Source: Methylovorus sp035565335
GTDB lineage: Bacteria; Pseudomonadota; Gammaproteobacteria; Burkholderiales; Methylophilaceae
DNA: 64,000 bases
Reading direction: 5' to 3'
NCBI GenBank assembly: GCA_035565335.1
Contig: DATMSO010000047.1
Coordinates: 6,584 to 70,583, forward strand
Shown piece by piece: positions 16,535-24,241 of the stretch. The translations under genes were made by a program, and so were the position numbers. How positions within the stretch are numbered: position 1 is the stretch's first letter; each line of letters begins with the position of its first letter. Below the pieces are notes generated by a model, which saw only the letters and a program-made list of their open reading frames with translations, was not told where the DNA came from and ran no database searches.

Positions 16535-16570
16535 GTATGGTTTATATAACAGCACGCAGGAATATAACTT

Positions 16571-17779
16571 TTGGCTATACATCAACCTTCTGTACATGCG
16601 CTCTACCCGGAGCTGGAACCCAGAACACCGCTGGAAATCGCCCGCGCCCTGGCCAAGGAATTCGCGCTGACCGCCATTGAGCGCGACCATCTTGGTGGCA
16701 CCCCAAAGGAACAGCGCGATGCCATCCGCGCCAGCGGGCTGCTCGCCATGGCGATCCCCACGCAATATGGCGGCCTGGGCGCCGACTGGCAGCAAACGCT
16801 GCAAGCCATACGCGAGTTCGCCAAGGCCGATAGCTCGCTCGCCCATGTGTTCGGTTTTCAGCACCTGATGCTGGCGACCGTGCGCCTGTTTTCCCAACCC
16901 GAGCAATGGGAGCGCTGGTTTGAGCAGACCGCCCGTCTGCAATGGTTCTGGGGCAATGCGCTGAACCCGCTGGATACCCGCACGGTGAGCCGCAGCTTCA
17001 GCCACTGGCGCGAGTTTTCCGGCAAAAAGAGTTTTTGCTCAGGCGCGCTGGATTCGGAAATGCTAATTGCCTCGGCCATTGAGCAAACCGATGGCGCGCT
17101 GGTCATCGCCGCCCTGCCCACCGGTCGTAGCGGCATTACCGTGATTCAGGATTGGGACAACATCGGCCAGCGCCAGACTGACAGCGGCAGTGTCAATTTT
17201 GAAAAGGTGCGGGTGGAAAGCCACGAAGTGCTGGCTGACCCCGGCCCATTGAGCACGCCGTTCTCGTGTTTGCGACCGCTGGTCGCCCAGTTGATACTGA
17301 CCAATATCTACCTGGGCATTGCCGAAGGCGCATTTGAGGATGCCAGGCAATACACGCTGCACGAAGCCCGCCCCTGGCAAGGTGCTGATGTCGCCAGCAC
17401 GGATGCCGACCCTTATATCCTTGGCCATTACGGCGATTTCTGGGTGGGCCTGGAAAGTTCGCGGGCGCTGTGTAACCTGGCGGCCGCACGATTGGATGAA
17501 GCATGGAGCAAGGGCAATGTATTAAGCGATGTTGAACGCGGCCATGTGGCGGTCAGCATCAGCACGGCCAAAGTCATGGCCACCCGCGTGGGGCTGGATA
17601 TTACCAGCCGCATGTTTGAAGTGGCGGGCTCGCGCGCCACGCATGCCGGGCTGCGGCTGGATCGCCACTGGCGCAATCTGCGCACGCACACCCTGCACGA
17701 CCCTCTGGACTACAAGATAAAGGAGCTGGGGCAATGGGCACTGAAACAGCAGTATCCCACCCCCACGTTTTACTCATGA
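16571..17779 (+). CDS. SfnB-like acyl-CoA dehydrogenase-fold flavoprotein
   Basis: 402 residues with the acyl-CoA dehydrogenase/DszC-like fold: SGLLAMAIPTQYGGLGADW, ADSSLAHVFGFQHLML, KKSFCSGALDSEML, DWDNIGQRQTDSGS and LDRHWRNLRTHTLHDPLDYKIKELG, ending TPTFYS. It is a clear paralog of the gene at 13734. I begin it at the TTG at 16571 because an AGGAA site lies about 9 nt upstream, the family N-terminus follows, and no ATG or GTG is suitably placed. First gene of an operon with sfnR and ribA; its stop overlaps the sfnR start (ATGA). Likely a flavin-dependent oxidation step in organosulfur scavenging; substrate unknown. Confidence 0.85.
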   Translation: MAIHQPSVHALYPELEPRTPLEIARALAKEFALTAIERDHLGGTPKEQRDAIRASGLLAMAIPTQYGGLGADWQQTLQAIREFAKADSSLAHVFGFQHLMLATVRLFSQPEQWERWFEQTARLQWFWGNALNPLDTRTVSRSFSHWREFSGKKSFCSGALDSEMLIASAIEQTDGALVIAALPTGRSGITVIQDWDNIGQRQTDSGSVNFEKVRVESHEVLADPGPLSTPFSCLRPLVAQLILTNIYLGIAEGAFEDARQYTLHEARPWQGADVASTDADPYILGHYGDFWVGLESSRALCNLAAARLDEAWSKGNVLSDVERGHVAVSISTAKVMATRVGLDITSRMFEVAGSRATHAGLRLDRHWRNLRTHTLHDPLDYKIKELGQWALKQQYPTPTFYS

Positions 17780-18903
17780 ATATGCTGAATACACGACATT
17801 TTGAATATTTTCCGGACGATCCGATCGAAACGGCTGTAAAGGACGACGCGATGAATTTGCTGACCCTCCCCAACTCGCAAGCGCTGACGACCTCCATCCG
17901 AGCGACGGCGCAAGTGTTTGAAGACCCGAAATCGGTGGCGCTGCTGGCGCGCATCAAGATGATTGCGCCCAGCGATGCCAATGTGCTGATCATCGGTGAA
18001 ACCGGCACCGGCAAGGAGCTGATCGCGCGCTATGTGCATGAGCTGAGCCAGCGCAAGGGCAAGCCGTTTGTCGCGGTGAATTGCGGCGCATTTTCCGAAA
18101 GCCTGGTCGAGAGCGAGCTGTTCGGCCACGAAAAAGGCGCCTTTACCGGTGCCTTCAGCGCCAAGGCCGGCTGGTTTGAAGCGGCCAATGGCGGCACCCT
18201 GTTTCTGGATGAAATCGGCGACCTGCCACCCAGCATTCAGGTGAAACTGCTGCGTGTGCTGCAGGAGCGCGAAGTGGTACGCCTGGGCGCGCGCAAGGCC
18301 ACGCCGATTGATGTGCGCCTGGTGGCGGCGACCAATGTGCGGCTGGAAGAAGCCGTGCTGGCCGGACATTTCCGCGAGGATCTGTTCTACCGCCTGCGCG
18401 TGGCGCATCTGGAGCTACCTACCCTGCGCAACCGCCCCGGCGATATCCTGCCGCTGGCGGAATACTTTGTCAGCGAATACCGCCGGCGCCTGGGCTATGG
18501 CGAGATCTCGCTCGATGAGCATGCCAAGGCCAAGCTGCTGAGCCATGCCTGGCCGGGCAATATCCGCGAGCTGGAAAACATCATCCACCACGCCCTGCTC
18601 ATCTGCAAAAACAATATTGTGCGCAGCGAAGACCTGCAGCTATCGTCGATTTCACTGCATCGCCCGCGTGAAGCCGACACCTCAGGCCGCGATGCCCACC
18701 AGTCGCAATTGCAGGAAGTGCTGCATGCCTATTTTGAAACCGGCGCCGCCAATCTGTTTGAGCAACTGGAAGATACCATCGTGCGCACGGCCTACCAGCA
18801 TTGCCACAATAACCAGGTACAAACCGCCAAGCTGCTCGGCATCAGCCGCAATATCGTGCGCGCCAAGCTGATCAAGATGGGGGCGATCAATGCGCTCAAG
18901 TGA
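17776..18903 (+). CDS. sfnR: Sigma-54-dependent activator SfnR
   Basis: 375-residue enhancer-binding protein. There is no N-terminal receiver or sensory domain: after about 40 residues the AAA+ domain begins (IMIGE-type Walker A GETGTGKE, sigma-54 contact loop GAFTGA, Walker B GGTLFLDEIGD, sensor motif LFYRLRV, HAWPGNIRELENI). The C-terminal Fis-type helix-turn-helix is QVQTAKLLGISRNIVRAKLIKMG. This layout matches SfnR, which activates sulfone-utilisation genes under sulfate starvation and is controlled by its abundance rather than by ligand. The ATG at 17776 overlaps the upstream stop; later in-frame ATGs (for example 17851) are possible. sfnR lies behind a sigma-54 promoter, suggesting positive autoregulation. 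Confidence 0.92.
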   Translation: MNMLNTRHFEYFPDDPIETAVKDDAMNLLTLPNSQALTTSIRATAQVFEDPKSVALLARIKMIAPSDANVLIIGETGTGKELIARYVHELSQRKGKPFVAVNCGAFSESLVESELFGHEKGAFTGAFSAKAGWFEAANGGTLFLDEIGDLPPSIQVKLLRVLQEREVVRLGARKATPIDVRLVAATNVRLEEAVLAGHFREDLFYRLRVAHLELPTLRNRPGDILPLAEYFVSEYRRRLGYGEISLDEHAKAKLLSHAWPGNIRELENIIHHALLICKNNIVRSEDLQLSSISLHRPREADTSGRDAHQSQLQEVLHAYFETGAANLFEQLEDTIVRTAYQHCHNNQVQTAKLLGISRNIVRAKLIKMGAINALK

Positions 18904-19510
18904 GGCGCAGCGCTTCCCTTCCCAACCGCTGATCGAGCGCATCGCCAGTGCGCCATTGCCTACCCGGCATGGAGAATTTGAGCTGCATGTTTACCGCGAG
19001 CCAGAGAGTGGTATTGAGCATGTGGCGCTGGTGGCTGGCCAAGTACAGCACCAGCAGCAAGTGCTGCTGCGCCTGCATTCGGAATGCCTGACCGGCGATG
19101 TGTTTGGCTCCAGCCGTTGCGATTGCGGCGAACAGCTGCAGCGCTCGCAAGAGCTGATTGCCGAGGCCGAGCTTGGCGTGCTGGTCTACCTGCGCGGCCA
19201 GGAAGGTCGCGGCATAGGCCTCGCCAACAAGATACGCGCCTACCAGCTGCAGGATCAGGGACTGGATACGGTAGAGGCCAATCTGGCGCTGGGCTTGCCG
19301 GTGGATAGCCGCCGCTATGATGCGGCGATGGCGATATTGCATGATTTGCAGGTGCGCTCGGTGCAGGTGCTGAGCAACAACCCGGACAAGCTGCAATGCC
19401 TGGCAGAAAACGGCTTTGCTCCCAGCCAGAAATCGTTGCGCATGGCGGCCGGCCTGCATAACCGGCAATACCTTGAAACCAAGCGACTCAAACTGGGCCA
19501 CTGGTTGTGA
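18890..19510 (+). CDS. ribA: GTP cyclohydrolase II (RibA)
   Basis: 206-residue RibA. The zinc and GTP-binding motif LHSECLTGDVFGSSRCDCGEQ is intact with three cysteines, and YLRGQEGRGIGLANKIRAY and GLDTVEANLALG follow as expected. The enzyme opens GTP to the first pyrimidine intermediate of riboflavin synthesis, the committed step toward FMN. It overlaps the end of sfnR by 14 nt and has a G-rich ribosome-binding site within it, so the two are co-translated. As an isolated ribA inside an FMN-dependent monooxygenase island, it probably raises flavin supply during sulfur starvation; a housekeeping rib operon is presumably elsewhere. Confidence 0.93.
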   Translation: MRSSEAQRFPSQPLIERIASAPLPTRHGEFELHVYREPESGIEHVALVAGQVQHQQQVLLRLHSECLTGDVFGSSRCDCGEQLQRSQELIAEAELGVLVYLRGQEGRGIGLANKIRAYQLQDQGLDTVEANLALGLPVDSRRYDAAMAILHDLQVRSVQVLSNNPDKLQCLAENGFAPSQKSLRMAAGLHNRQYLETKRLKLGHWL

Positions 19511-19542
19511 CGCCGGGTTAAAGGGCCTGCGAAGACCAGCGC

Positions 19543-21837
19543 TCAGTCAGGCGTGCGCTGCTGCCAATCCTGCACAAACTGCATGAATTGATCAAACGGC
19601 AATGCCGGCGAGAACAGATAACCCTGGGCAAAGTCGCAGCCAGCCCGTTTCAGCAGTTCCAGCTGGCTTTCTGTTTCCACGCCCTCGGCGATCACGCGCA
19701 TGCCGAGCCGGTGCGCCATATCGACAATCACTTCGCATAACACCATATCGTCATTGCCAGCGCCCAGGTTCTGCACAAAGGATCGGTCGATTTTGACAAA
19801 ATCGATATGGAATTTCTTGAGATAGGCCAGCGAGGAATAGCCGGTGCCGAAATCATCAATCGAGGTGGCGATACCGGCATCGCGAAATTGCATCAGCGTG
19901 GCTTTCACCTGATCAGAGGCCTCCAGCAGCAAGCCTTCGGTGATCTCAATCGCCAGGCACGGCGGCGGCAGGCCGATCTGGTCGAGATAGTCATGCCAGG
20001 TCTGCAGCTCCTGACTGCTCTGAAACTGCAGCGGCGATACATTGATACTGACCTGGAAGATGGTGGCATTCACCGGCTGGCTTTCTGAAACCTGGCGCGA
20101 GGCCAGAGTCTCCTGCACCATGGTCACAGTATCGCGTGCCGACTGGCGGAATACCCAATCGCCGATGGCATTGATCATGCCGGTTTCTTCGGCCACCGGA
20201 ATAAACTCGATGGGCGGCACCAGCCCGCGCGTGGGGTGATGCCAGCGCACCAGCGCTTCGGCTTTATGAATTTGACCGGTGGTCAGGTCCACAATCGGCT
20301 GGTAATACATCACCAGCTCCTGCCGGATCAGCGCGTGGCGCAAATCGTTGCTGACCTGCAGCTTATGCGCGGCCAGCTCCTGCATGGAAGGCGAGAAGAA
20401 CTGGTAACGGTTGCGCCCCAGCCGTTTGGCCTCGTACATGGCCTGGTCGGCATATTTCATCAGGGTTTCCACATCGCGGCTGTGCTCGGGGAAAGAGGCA
20501 ATGCCGATGCTGGTGGTCACATACACCACGTGGTTTTCAATGGTGAATGGCAGCGACACCTGGCGCAGAATGCGCTCGCACAGCCATTCCACCTGTTGCC
20601 GGTTATGCACATTGGAAAGCACGATGGTGAACTCATCGCCGCCCAGGCGCGCCAGCAGGGTGCAATCGCGGGCAACGGCGGCAATACGGGCGCCGGTTTC
20701 CACCAGCAGCTTGTCGCCTATCGAATGCCCCAGCTGGTCGTTGATCTGCTTGAAGTTGTCCAGATCAAGAAACATCAGCACCAGCGGCTGCTGGAACTGC
20801 AGCGATTTATGGATCTCTTCGGCCAGCTGCTTGTGAAACATGGGGCGGTTGGGAAGGCCGGTAAGAAAATCGTAATTGGCCTGCTTCCAGATCATGTGTT
20901 GCGAGGCGGCAGATTGCCGCGCGACTTCACGTTTGAGCCGGTAGCCGCGCAGCGCGATGATGGTCGCCAGCAAGAGCAGCCCGGCCAGCAGGAAAGGCAG
21001 CAACCCGGCCTTGCCGCCCGGTTGCAGATGCCAGTCATTGAGAATATCGGCACGCTCGGGCTCAAGATGATGCATGGTTTTCTGCAGGATAGCGGCGAAC
21101 TCAGGCCAGTCCTTGCGTACCGCGATGCTGACAGTGGCCTTGTAGGGCGTGTTGCCCGCCTTGGCCAGATAGCGTATCCCTTGCACATTCGACACATAAT
21201 CGATCACCAGCGGATTGCCGATATAGGCATCCACTTTGCCGGTTTCCAGCGCGGCAAAGGCCTCTTCGGCAATATCCACCTTGAATAACTCGATGCCGGG
21301 CTGATCGCGGCTGAGCAGCCCCGCCAGCGGGCCATTCTTGAACACGGCGACGCGCTTACCCTCCAGATCGGCAAAAGTGCGTATGGTCTCGTTTTTCTTG
21401 TGGATGTAGATGGCGTACGGCACCGAAACCAGCGGCTCAGGCAGCGCAACAAAGCGGCTGCCATCCAGCGATTTGGCATTGGAAATGCCGGACAGCATGT
21501 CGGAGATTTCGGTAGCCGGGTTTTCGGAGTATTCGCTTTTGACAAAGTGCACTCCCAGCAGGGGCTCCGCCCTTTTGAGGAAATCCACGGTGATACCGCG
21601 AAACTCGTTACCTTCGGACAGGAATTCGATGGGCATCCAGCCGTGATGCACGCCCACAGTGATGACCGGATGGGCCTTGAGCCAGGCAAGCTCCTGTGGC
21701 GTCAGCGTCAAGCCGCCGGAGGGCAAGGCTTGCTTGGCAAAGGGCAGCGTGCCGGTTTCCAGATGTTCCGCACTCGCGGCATACAGTGCCCCCGCCAGGC
21801 AAACCAGCGCCAGCAGGCTGAGCATCAGCCTGCGCAT
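19543..21837 (-). CDS. Periplasmic-sensor diguanylate cyclase/phosphodiesterase (SBP_bac_3-GGDEF-EAL)
   Basis: About 764 residues. A signal sequence (MRRLMLSLLALVCLAGALYA) precedes a periplasmic solute-binding-type domain (LKAHPVITVGVHHGWMPIEF to the YLAKAGNTPYKATVSIAVRKDWP region). Then come one membrane helix (LLPFLLAGLLLLATIIALRGY), a GGDEF domain with intact LARLGGDEFTIV, and an EAL domain with KAEALVRWHHP, IDDFGTGYSSL and IAEGVE. Both catalytic motifs look intact, so it could make or degrade c-di-GMP in response to a bound small molecule. I start at 21837 to give a compact signal peptide; in-frame ATGs upstream (21873, 21891) are possible. Encoded alone; convergent with ribA. Confidence 0.9.
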   Translation of the reverse strand: MRRLMLSLLALVCLAGALYAASAEHLETGTLPFAKQALPSGGLTLTPQELAWLKAHPVITVGVHHGWMPIEFLSEGNEFRGITVDFLKRAEPLLGVHFVKSEYSENPATEISDMLSGISNAKSLDGSRFVALPEPLVSVPYAIYIHKKNETIRTFADLEGKRVAVFKNGPLAGLLSRDQPGIELFKVDIAEEAFAALETGKVDAYIGNPLVIDYVSNVQGIRYLAKAGNTPYKATVSIAVRKDWPEFAAILQKTMHHLEPERADILNDWHLQPGGKAGLLPFLLAGLLLLATIIALRGYRLKREVARQSAASQHMIWKQANYDFLTGLPNRPMFHKQLAEEIHKSLQFQQPLVLMFLDLDNFKQINDQLGHSIGDKLLVETGARIAAVARDCTLLARLGGDEFTIVLSNVHNRQQVEWLCERILRQVSLPFTIENHVVYVTTSIGIASFPEHSRDVETLMKYADQAMYEAKRLGRNRYQFFSPSMQELAAHKLQVSNDLRHALIRQELVMYYQPIVDLTTGQIHKAEALVRWHHPTRGLVPPIEFIPVAEETGMINAIGDWVFRQSARDTVTMVQETLASRQVSESQPVNATIFQVSINVSPLQFQSSQELQTWHDYLDQIGLPPPCLAIEITEGLLLEASDQVKATLMQFRDAGIATSIDDFGTGYSSLAYLKKFHIDFVKIDRSFVQNLGAGNDDMVLCEVIVDMAHRLGMRVIAEGVETESQLELLKRAGCDFAQGYLFSPALPFDQFMQFVQDWQQRTPD

Positions 21838-22274
21838 GGCAGAGCCTGCCGTTGTTCCACGGTCTGAATTCATGAAGTTAGCTAGTCGCATCCCGCAGTC
21901 AGTTATTCTTGTTTGCCATGCTCCAAACCCTGACGCCATCATTGGATCAGGGTATCGAGGATTACGGTGTTGGGGACGAAAACTTGATCCCGAATAAATG
22001 TGCATTGAATCACATTTGTAAGAAGCAAGAATTGTATTGCCGCTAGCAGGAATAGCAATGATTTATCTCTAACAGCTGACAAAAACTGAACGCAAGCGTT
22101 TAACATTTCTTGCGCAATCCGGCTTACCATGATGCACAAGACTAGCCATAAGCATATGAACAGGCTGGGGAAACGCTTGCACCCTGGCCAGCACCCGCGT
22201 CATCCGGCATAACCCGCAAGCAGACTCTGACGATAGCAGCATGCCATAGGCAACCCGCATGGAGGAGTAAGGCG
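21838..22274. other. Intergenic region, no gene seen
   Basis: 437 nt between divergent genes. It is AT-richer in the middle (about 21990-22110) and must hold both promoters, but I could not settle on a clear -35/-10 pair. A strong GGAGGAG ribosome-binding site at 22260-22266 serves the patatin gene. Confidence 0.5.
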
Positions 22275-23210
22275 ATGAAAACCATTCTGAGTATTGATGG
22301 CGGCGGTATCCGTGGGCTTATCCCGGCGCTGGTGTTGACCGACATGGAAGCCCGCCTGGGCAAACCCATCTGGCAATTGTTTGACCTGATCGCCGGCACC
22401 TCCACTGGCGGAATACTGGCCATGGGCTGTGCCCGCCGGGGTAGCGCAGGCCAGGCGAAATATGCGGCCAAAGACCTGGTGAATATCTACCAGACACGCG
22501 GCAAGCAGATCTTTTCGCGCTCCTTGTGGAAAGGCGTGTCTTCCATAGGCGGCATTGCTGACGAGCTTTATTCGGCGGACGGCATTGAAGAGGTGCTGCA
22601 GGAGTATTTTGCTGACGATGCGCTGCAGGATTGCCTCACCAATACCCTCATCACCAGTTATGACCTGCAAAACCGCGCGCCGGTGTTTTTCAAAAGCTGG
22701 AAACCAGAGCACAAGCCGGTACTGCTGAAGCAGGTGGCACGCGCCACCTCGGCCGCGCCCACCTACTTTGAACCCACGCAAGTGGAAGTAGCAGGTTCGC
22801 TGAAAACCCTGGTGGATGGCGGCGTATTCATCAATTCGCCATCGGTGTCGGCCTATGCTGAAGCCAGGCGCATTTTCCCCGAGGAAACCGAATTTTTGCT
22901 GGTATCGCTCGGCACCGGCGAGCTGGTGAGGCCGATCACCTTTGAGGAAGCCAAAGACTGGGGAAAAGCCGGCTGGGTATTGCCGCTCTTGAGCTGCATG
23001 TTTGATGGCGTGGCCGACGCGGCCAACTACCAGATGCAGATGCTACTGGGCGACCACTACTATCGGCTACAGACCGAACTCAGCATAGCCTCGGATGATA
23101 TGGACAATACCACCCAGGGCAATATAGAAAACCTGAAAGCCGAAGCAAAGAAATTGATCAGAACCAACAAGGCCGCACTGGAAACCCTGTATCAGGTGCT
23201 GGCTAAATAA
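22275..23210 (+). CDS. Patatin-like phospholipase
   Basis: 311 residues with a complete patatin domain from the first residues: the oxyanion loop DGGGIRGLIPALVL (about 8-21), nucleophile elbow GTSTGG (Ser near residue 43), and catalytic Asp in LVDGGVFINSP (near 180). The C-terminus (LKAEAKKLIRTNKAALETLYQVL) resembles the cytosolic CapV-like subgroup. There is no signal peptide, so it acts in the cytoplasm or at the inner leaflet as an acyl hydrolase. It stands alone: no nucleotidyltransferase, Cap2 or Cap3 gene is adjacent, so a CBASS assignment is not supported. Start is well set by GGAGGAG 8 nt upstream. Confidence 0.88.
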   Translation: MKTILSIDGGGIRGLIPALVLTDMEARLGKPIWQLFDLIAGTSTGGILAMGCARRGSAGQAKYAAKDLVNIYQTRGKQIFSRSLWKGVSSIGGIADELYSADGIEEVLQEYFADDALQDCLTNTLITSYDLQNRAPVFFKSWKPEHKPVLLKQVARATSAAPTYFEPTQVEVAGSLKTLVDGGVFINSPSVSAYAEARRIFPEETEFLLVSLGTGELVRPITFEEAKDWGKAGWVLPLLSCMFDGVADAANYQMQMLLGDHYYRLQTELSIASDDMDNTTQGNIENLKAEAKKLIRTNKAALETLYQVLAK

Positions 23211-23243
23211 GGGGCGGGATAGCTATGCTGGCCAAGCTATCGC

Positions 23244-23708
23244 CTACTGGCAAAGCCGGGACAGGGAATCAAAGTCAAACGCCTGGCCGCTGATACTCTT
23301 TTCAAACATATCCAGTTGCTGCGCCCGCTCGGGGGTATTGAATGTGGCGTTGTTCAGCTTGTCGATAAAGCCATCATCCACCAGCATGGCGCAAGCCAGG
23401 CTTCTGGAATACTCCGACTTCAGCACCGATAGCATCTGGGCATGCTCAAAGTCATACTCCACCACCTTCTGCAGCGACTTTGCATACGCCGTCCGGACTT
23501 TAATCACGTCTGGCAGGGATGACGACTGTGCGATCACTGGCTCAAGATCATCGCGTATGCCGTTATGGTTGCTATCCGGCCCCGAGTGCGGATTGGTCTG
23601 GGTTTCCGTATTCAGCAGCGCTGCAGCCCAGCCTGACAGTTTGTCGCAAGCCGTCAGCGCCAGGGTCATCACGGCGGCGGCAGCCAGCCGCCACGCCATG
23701 CGCTGCAT
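23244..23708 (-). CDS. Small lipoprotein with a calcium-loop-like motif
   Basis: About 154 residues. The N-terminus (MQRMAWRLAAAAVMTLALTAC) is a lipoprotein signal peptide with lipobox LTAC. Just after it is DSNHNGIRDDLEPVI, an Asp/Asn-rich loop like those of thrombospondin type 3 or EF-hand-like repeats, and then a helical segment with two cysteines (ACAM and the C-terminal LCQ). I know no named family for it. Start 23708 is preceded by TGAGG; in-frame ATGs at 23744 and 23771 would lengthen the signal region. Convergent with the patatin gene, 33 nt between them. Confidence 0.65.
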   Translation of the reverse strand: MQRMAWRLAAAAVMTLALTACDKLSGWAAALLNTETQTNPHSGPDSNHNGIRDDLEPVIAQSSSLPDVIKVRTAYAKSLQKVVEYDFEHAQMLSVLKSEYSRSLACAMLVDDGFIDKLNNATFNTPERAQQLDMFEKSISGQAFDFDSLSRLCQ

Positions 23709-23943
23709 GGCCTCATAACGCGAAGTTGAAAATGAATGATCCATGCGCCACATCGTTGAAGAGTTTGCCATCTGAAAAAACCGGATACCGCTGAGCTTGA
23801 GACCCAGCCTCAAAGTATACAGACCATGCAATATCCGTCGATCCGCAGGTGACGTAATTGTCACCCCGCTGATGGCTTGCTGCGACCGCGCTTTACATTT
23901 GTTAAACCTTATTCACGCTTCCCCTTTATAATCGATGCACACT

Positions 23944-24112
23944 GTCAGGTGCCTGCCCTCTCGCTCGAGGGGAAAGGTGAAACGGGAAATAGGTGAAATG
24001 CCTATGCTGCCCCCGCAACGGTAAGCGAGTATGGAGATGCCATCGACGCCACTGGGCTTATGCCTGGGAAGGCGGCACCTCAAGCCTCGCGAGCCCGGAG
24101 ACCGGCCTGCCA
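23944..24112 (+). ncRNA. Cobalamin riboswitch
   Basis: All hallmark blocks of the B12 aptamer appear in order: GGTGAAACGGGAA (23977-23989), the core GCTGCCCCCGCAACGGTAA (24007-24025), the CCACTGGG...TGCCTGGGAAGGC arm, and the closing GAGCCCGGAGACCGGCC. It lies 130 nt upstream of a TonB-dependent receptor gene on the same strand. Between aptamer and gene a perfect 8-bp hairpin CGCATGCG-gggt-CGCATGCG (24203-24222) ends just before the GAAGGAA ribosome-binding site, which would suit control of translation initiation. Aptamer ends are approximate. Confidence 0.95.
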
Positions 24113-24241
24113 GTCACGAAGGAACGACCGCGGGGCGCGGTGTTTGGGCGAGGTTGATCACCATACTCAGTACATACTCCTGCGGTATTTCCATGATGCC
24201 TACGCATGCGGGGTCGCATGCGCACATGAAGGAAACACGCA

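Noticed and set aside
22275..23210. CBASS effector (CapV) call for the patatin gene
   Set aside because: No CD-NTase or ancillary cap gene lies on either side; neighbours are a c-di-GMP enzyme and a lipoprotein.
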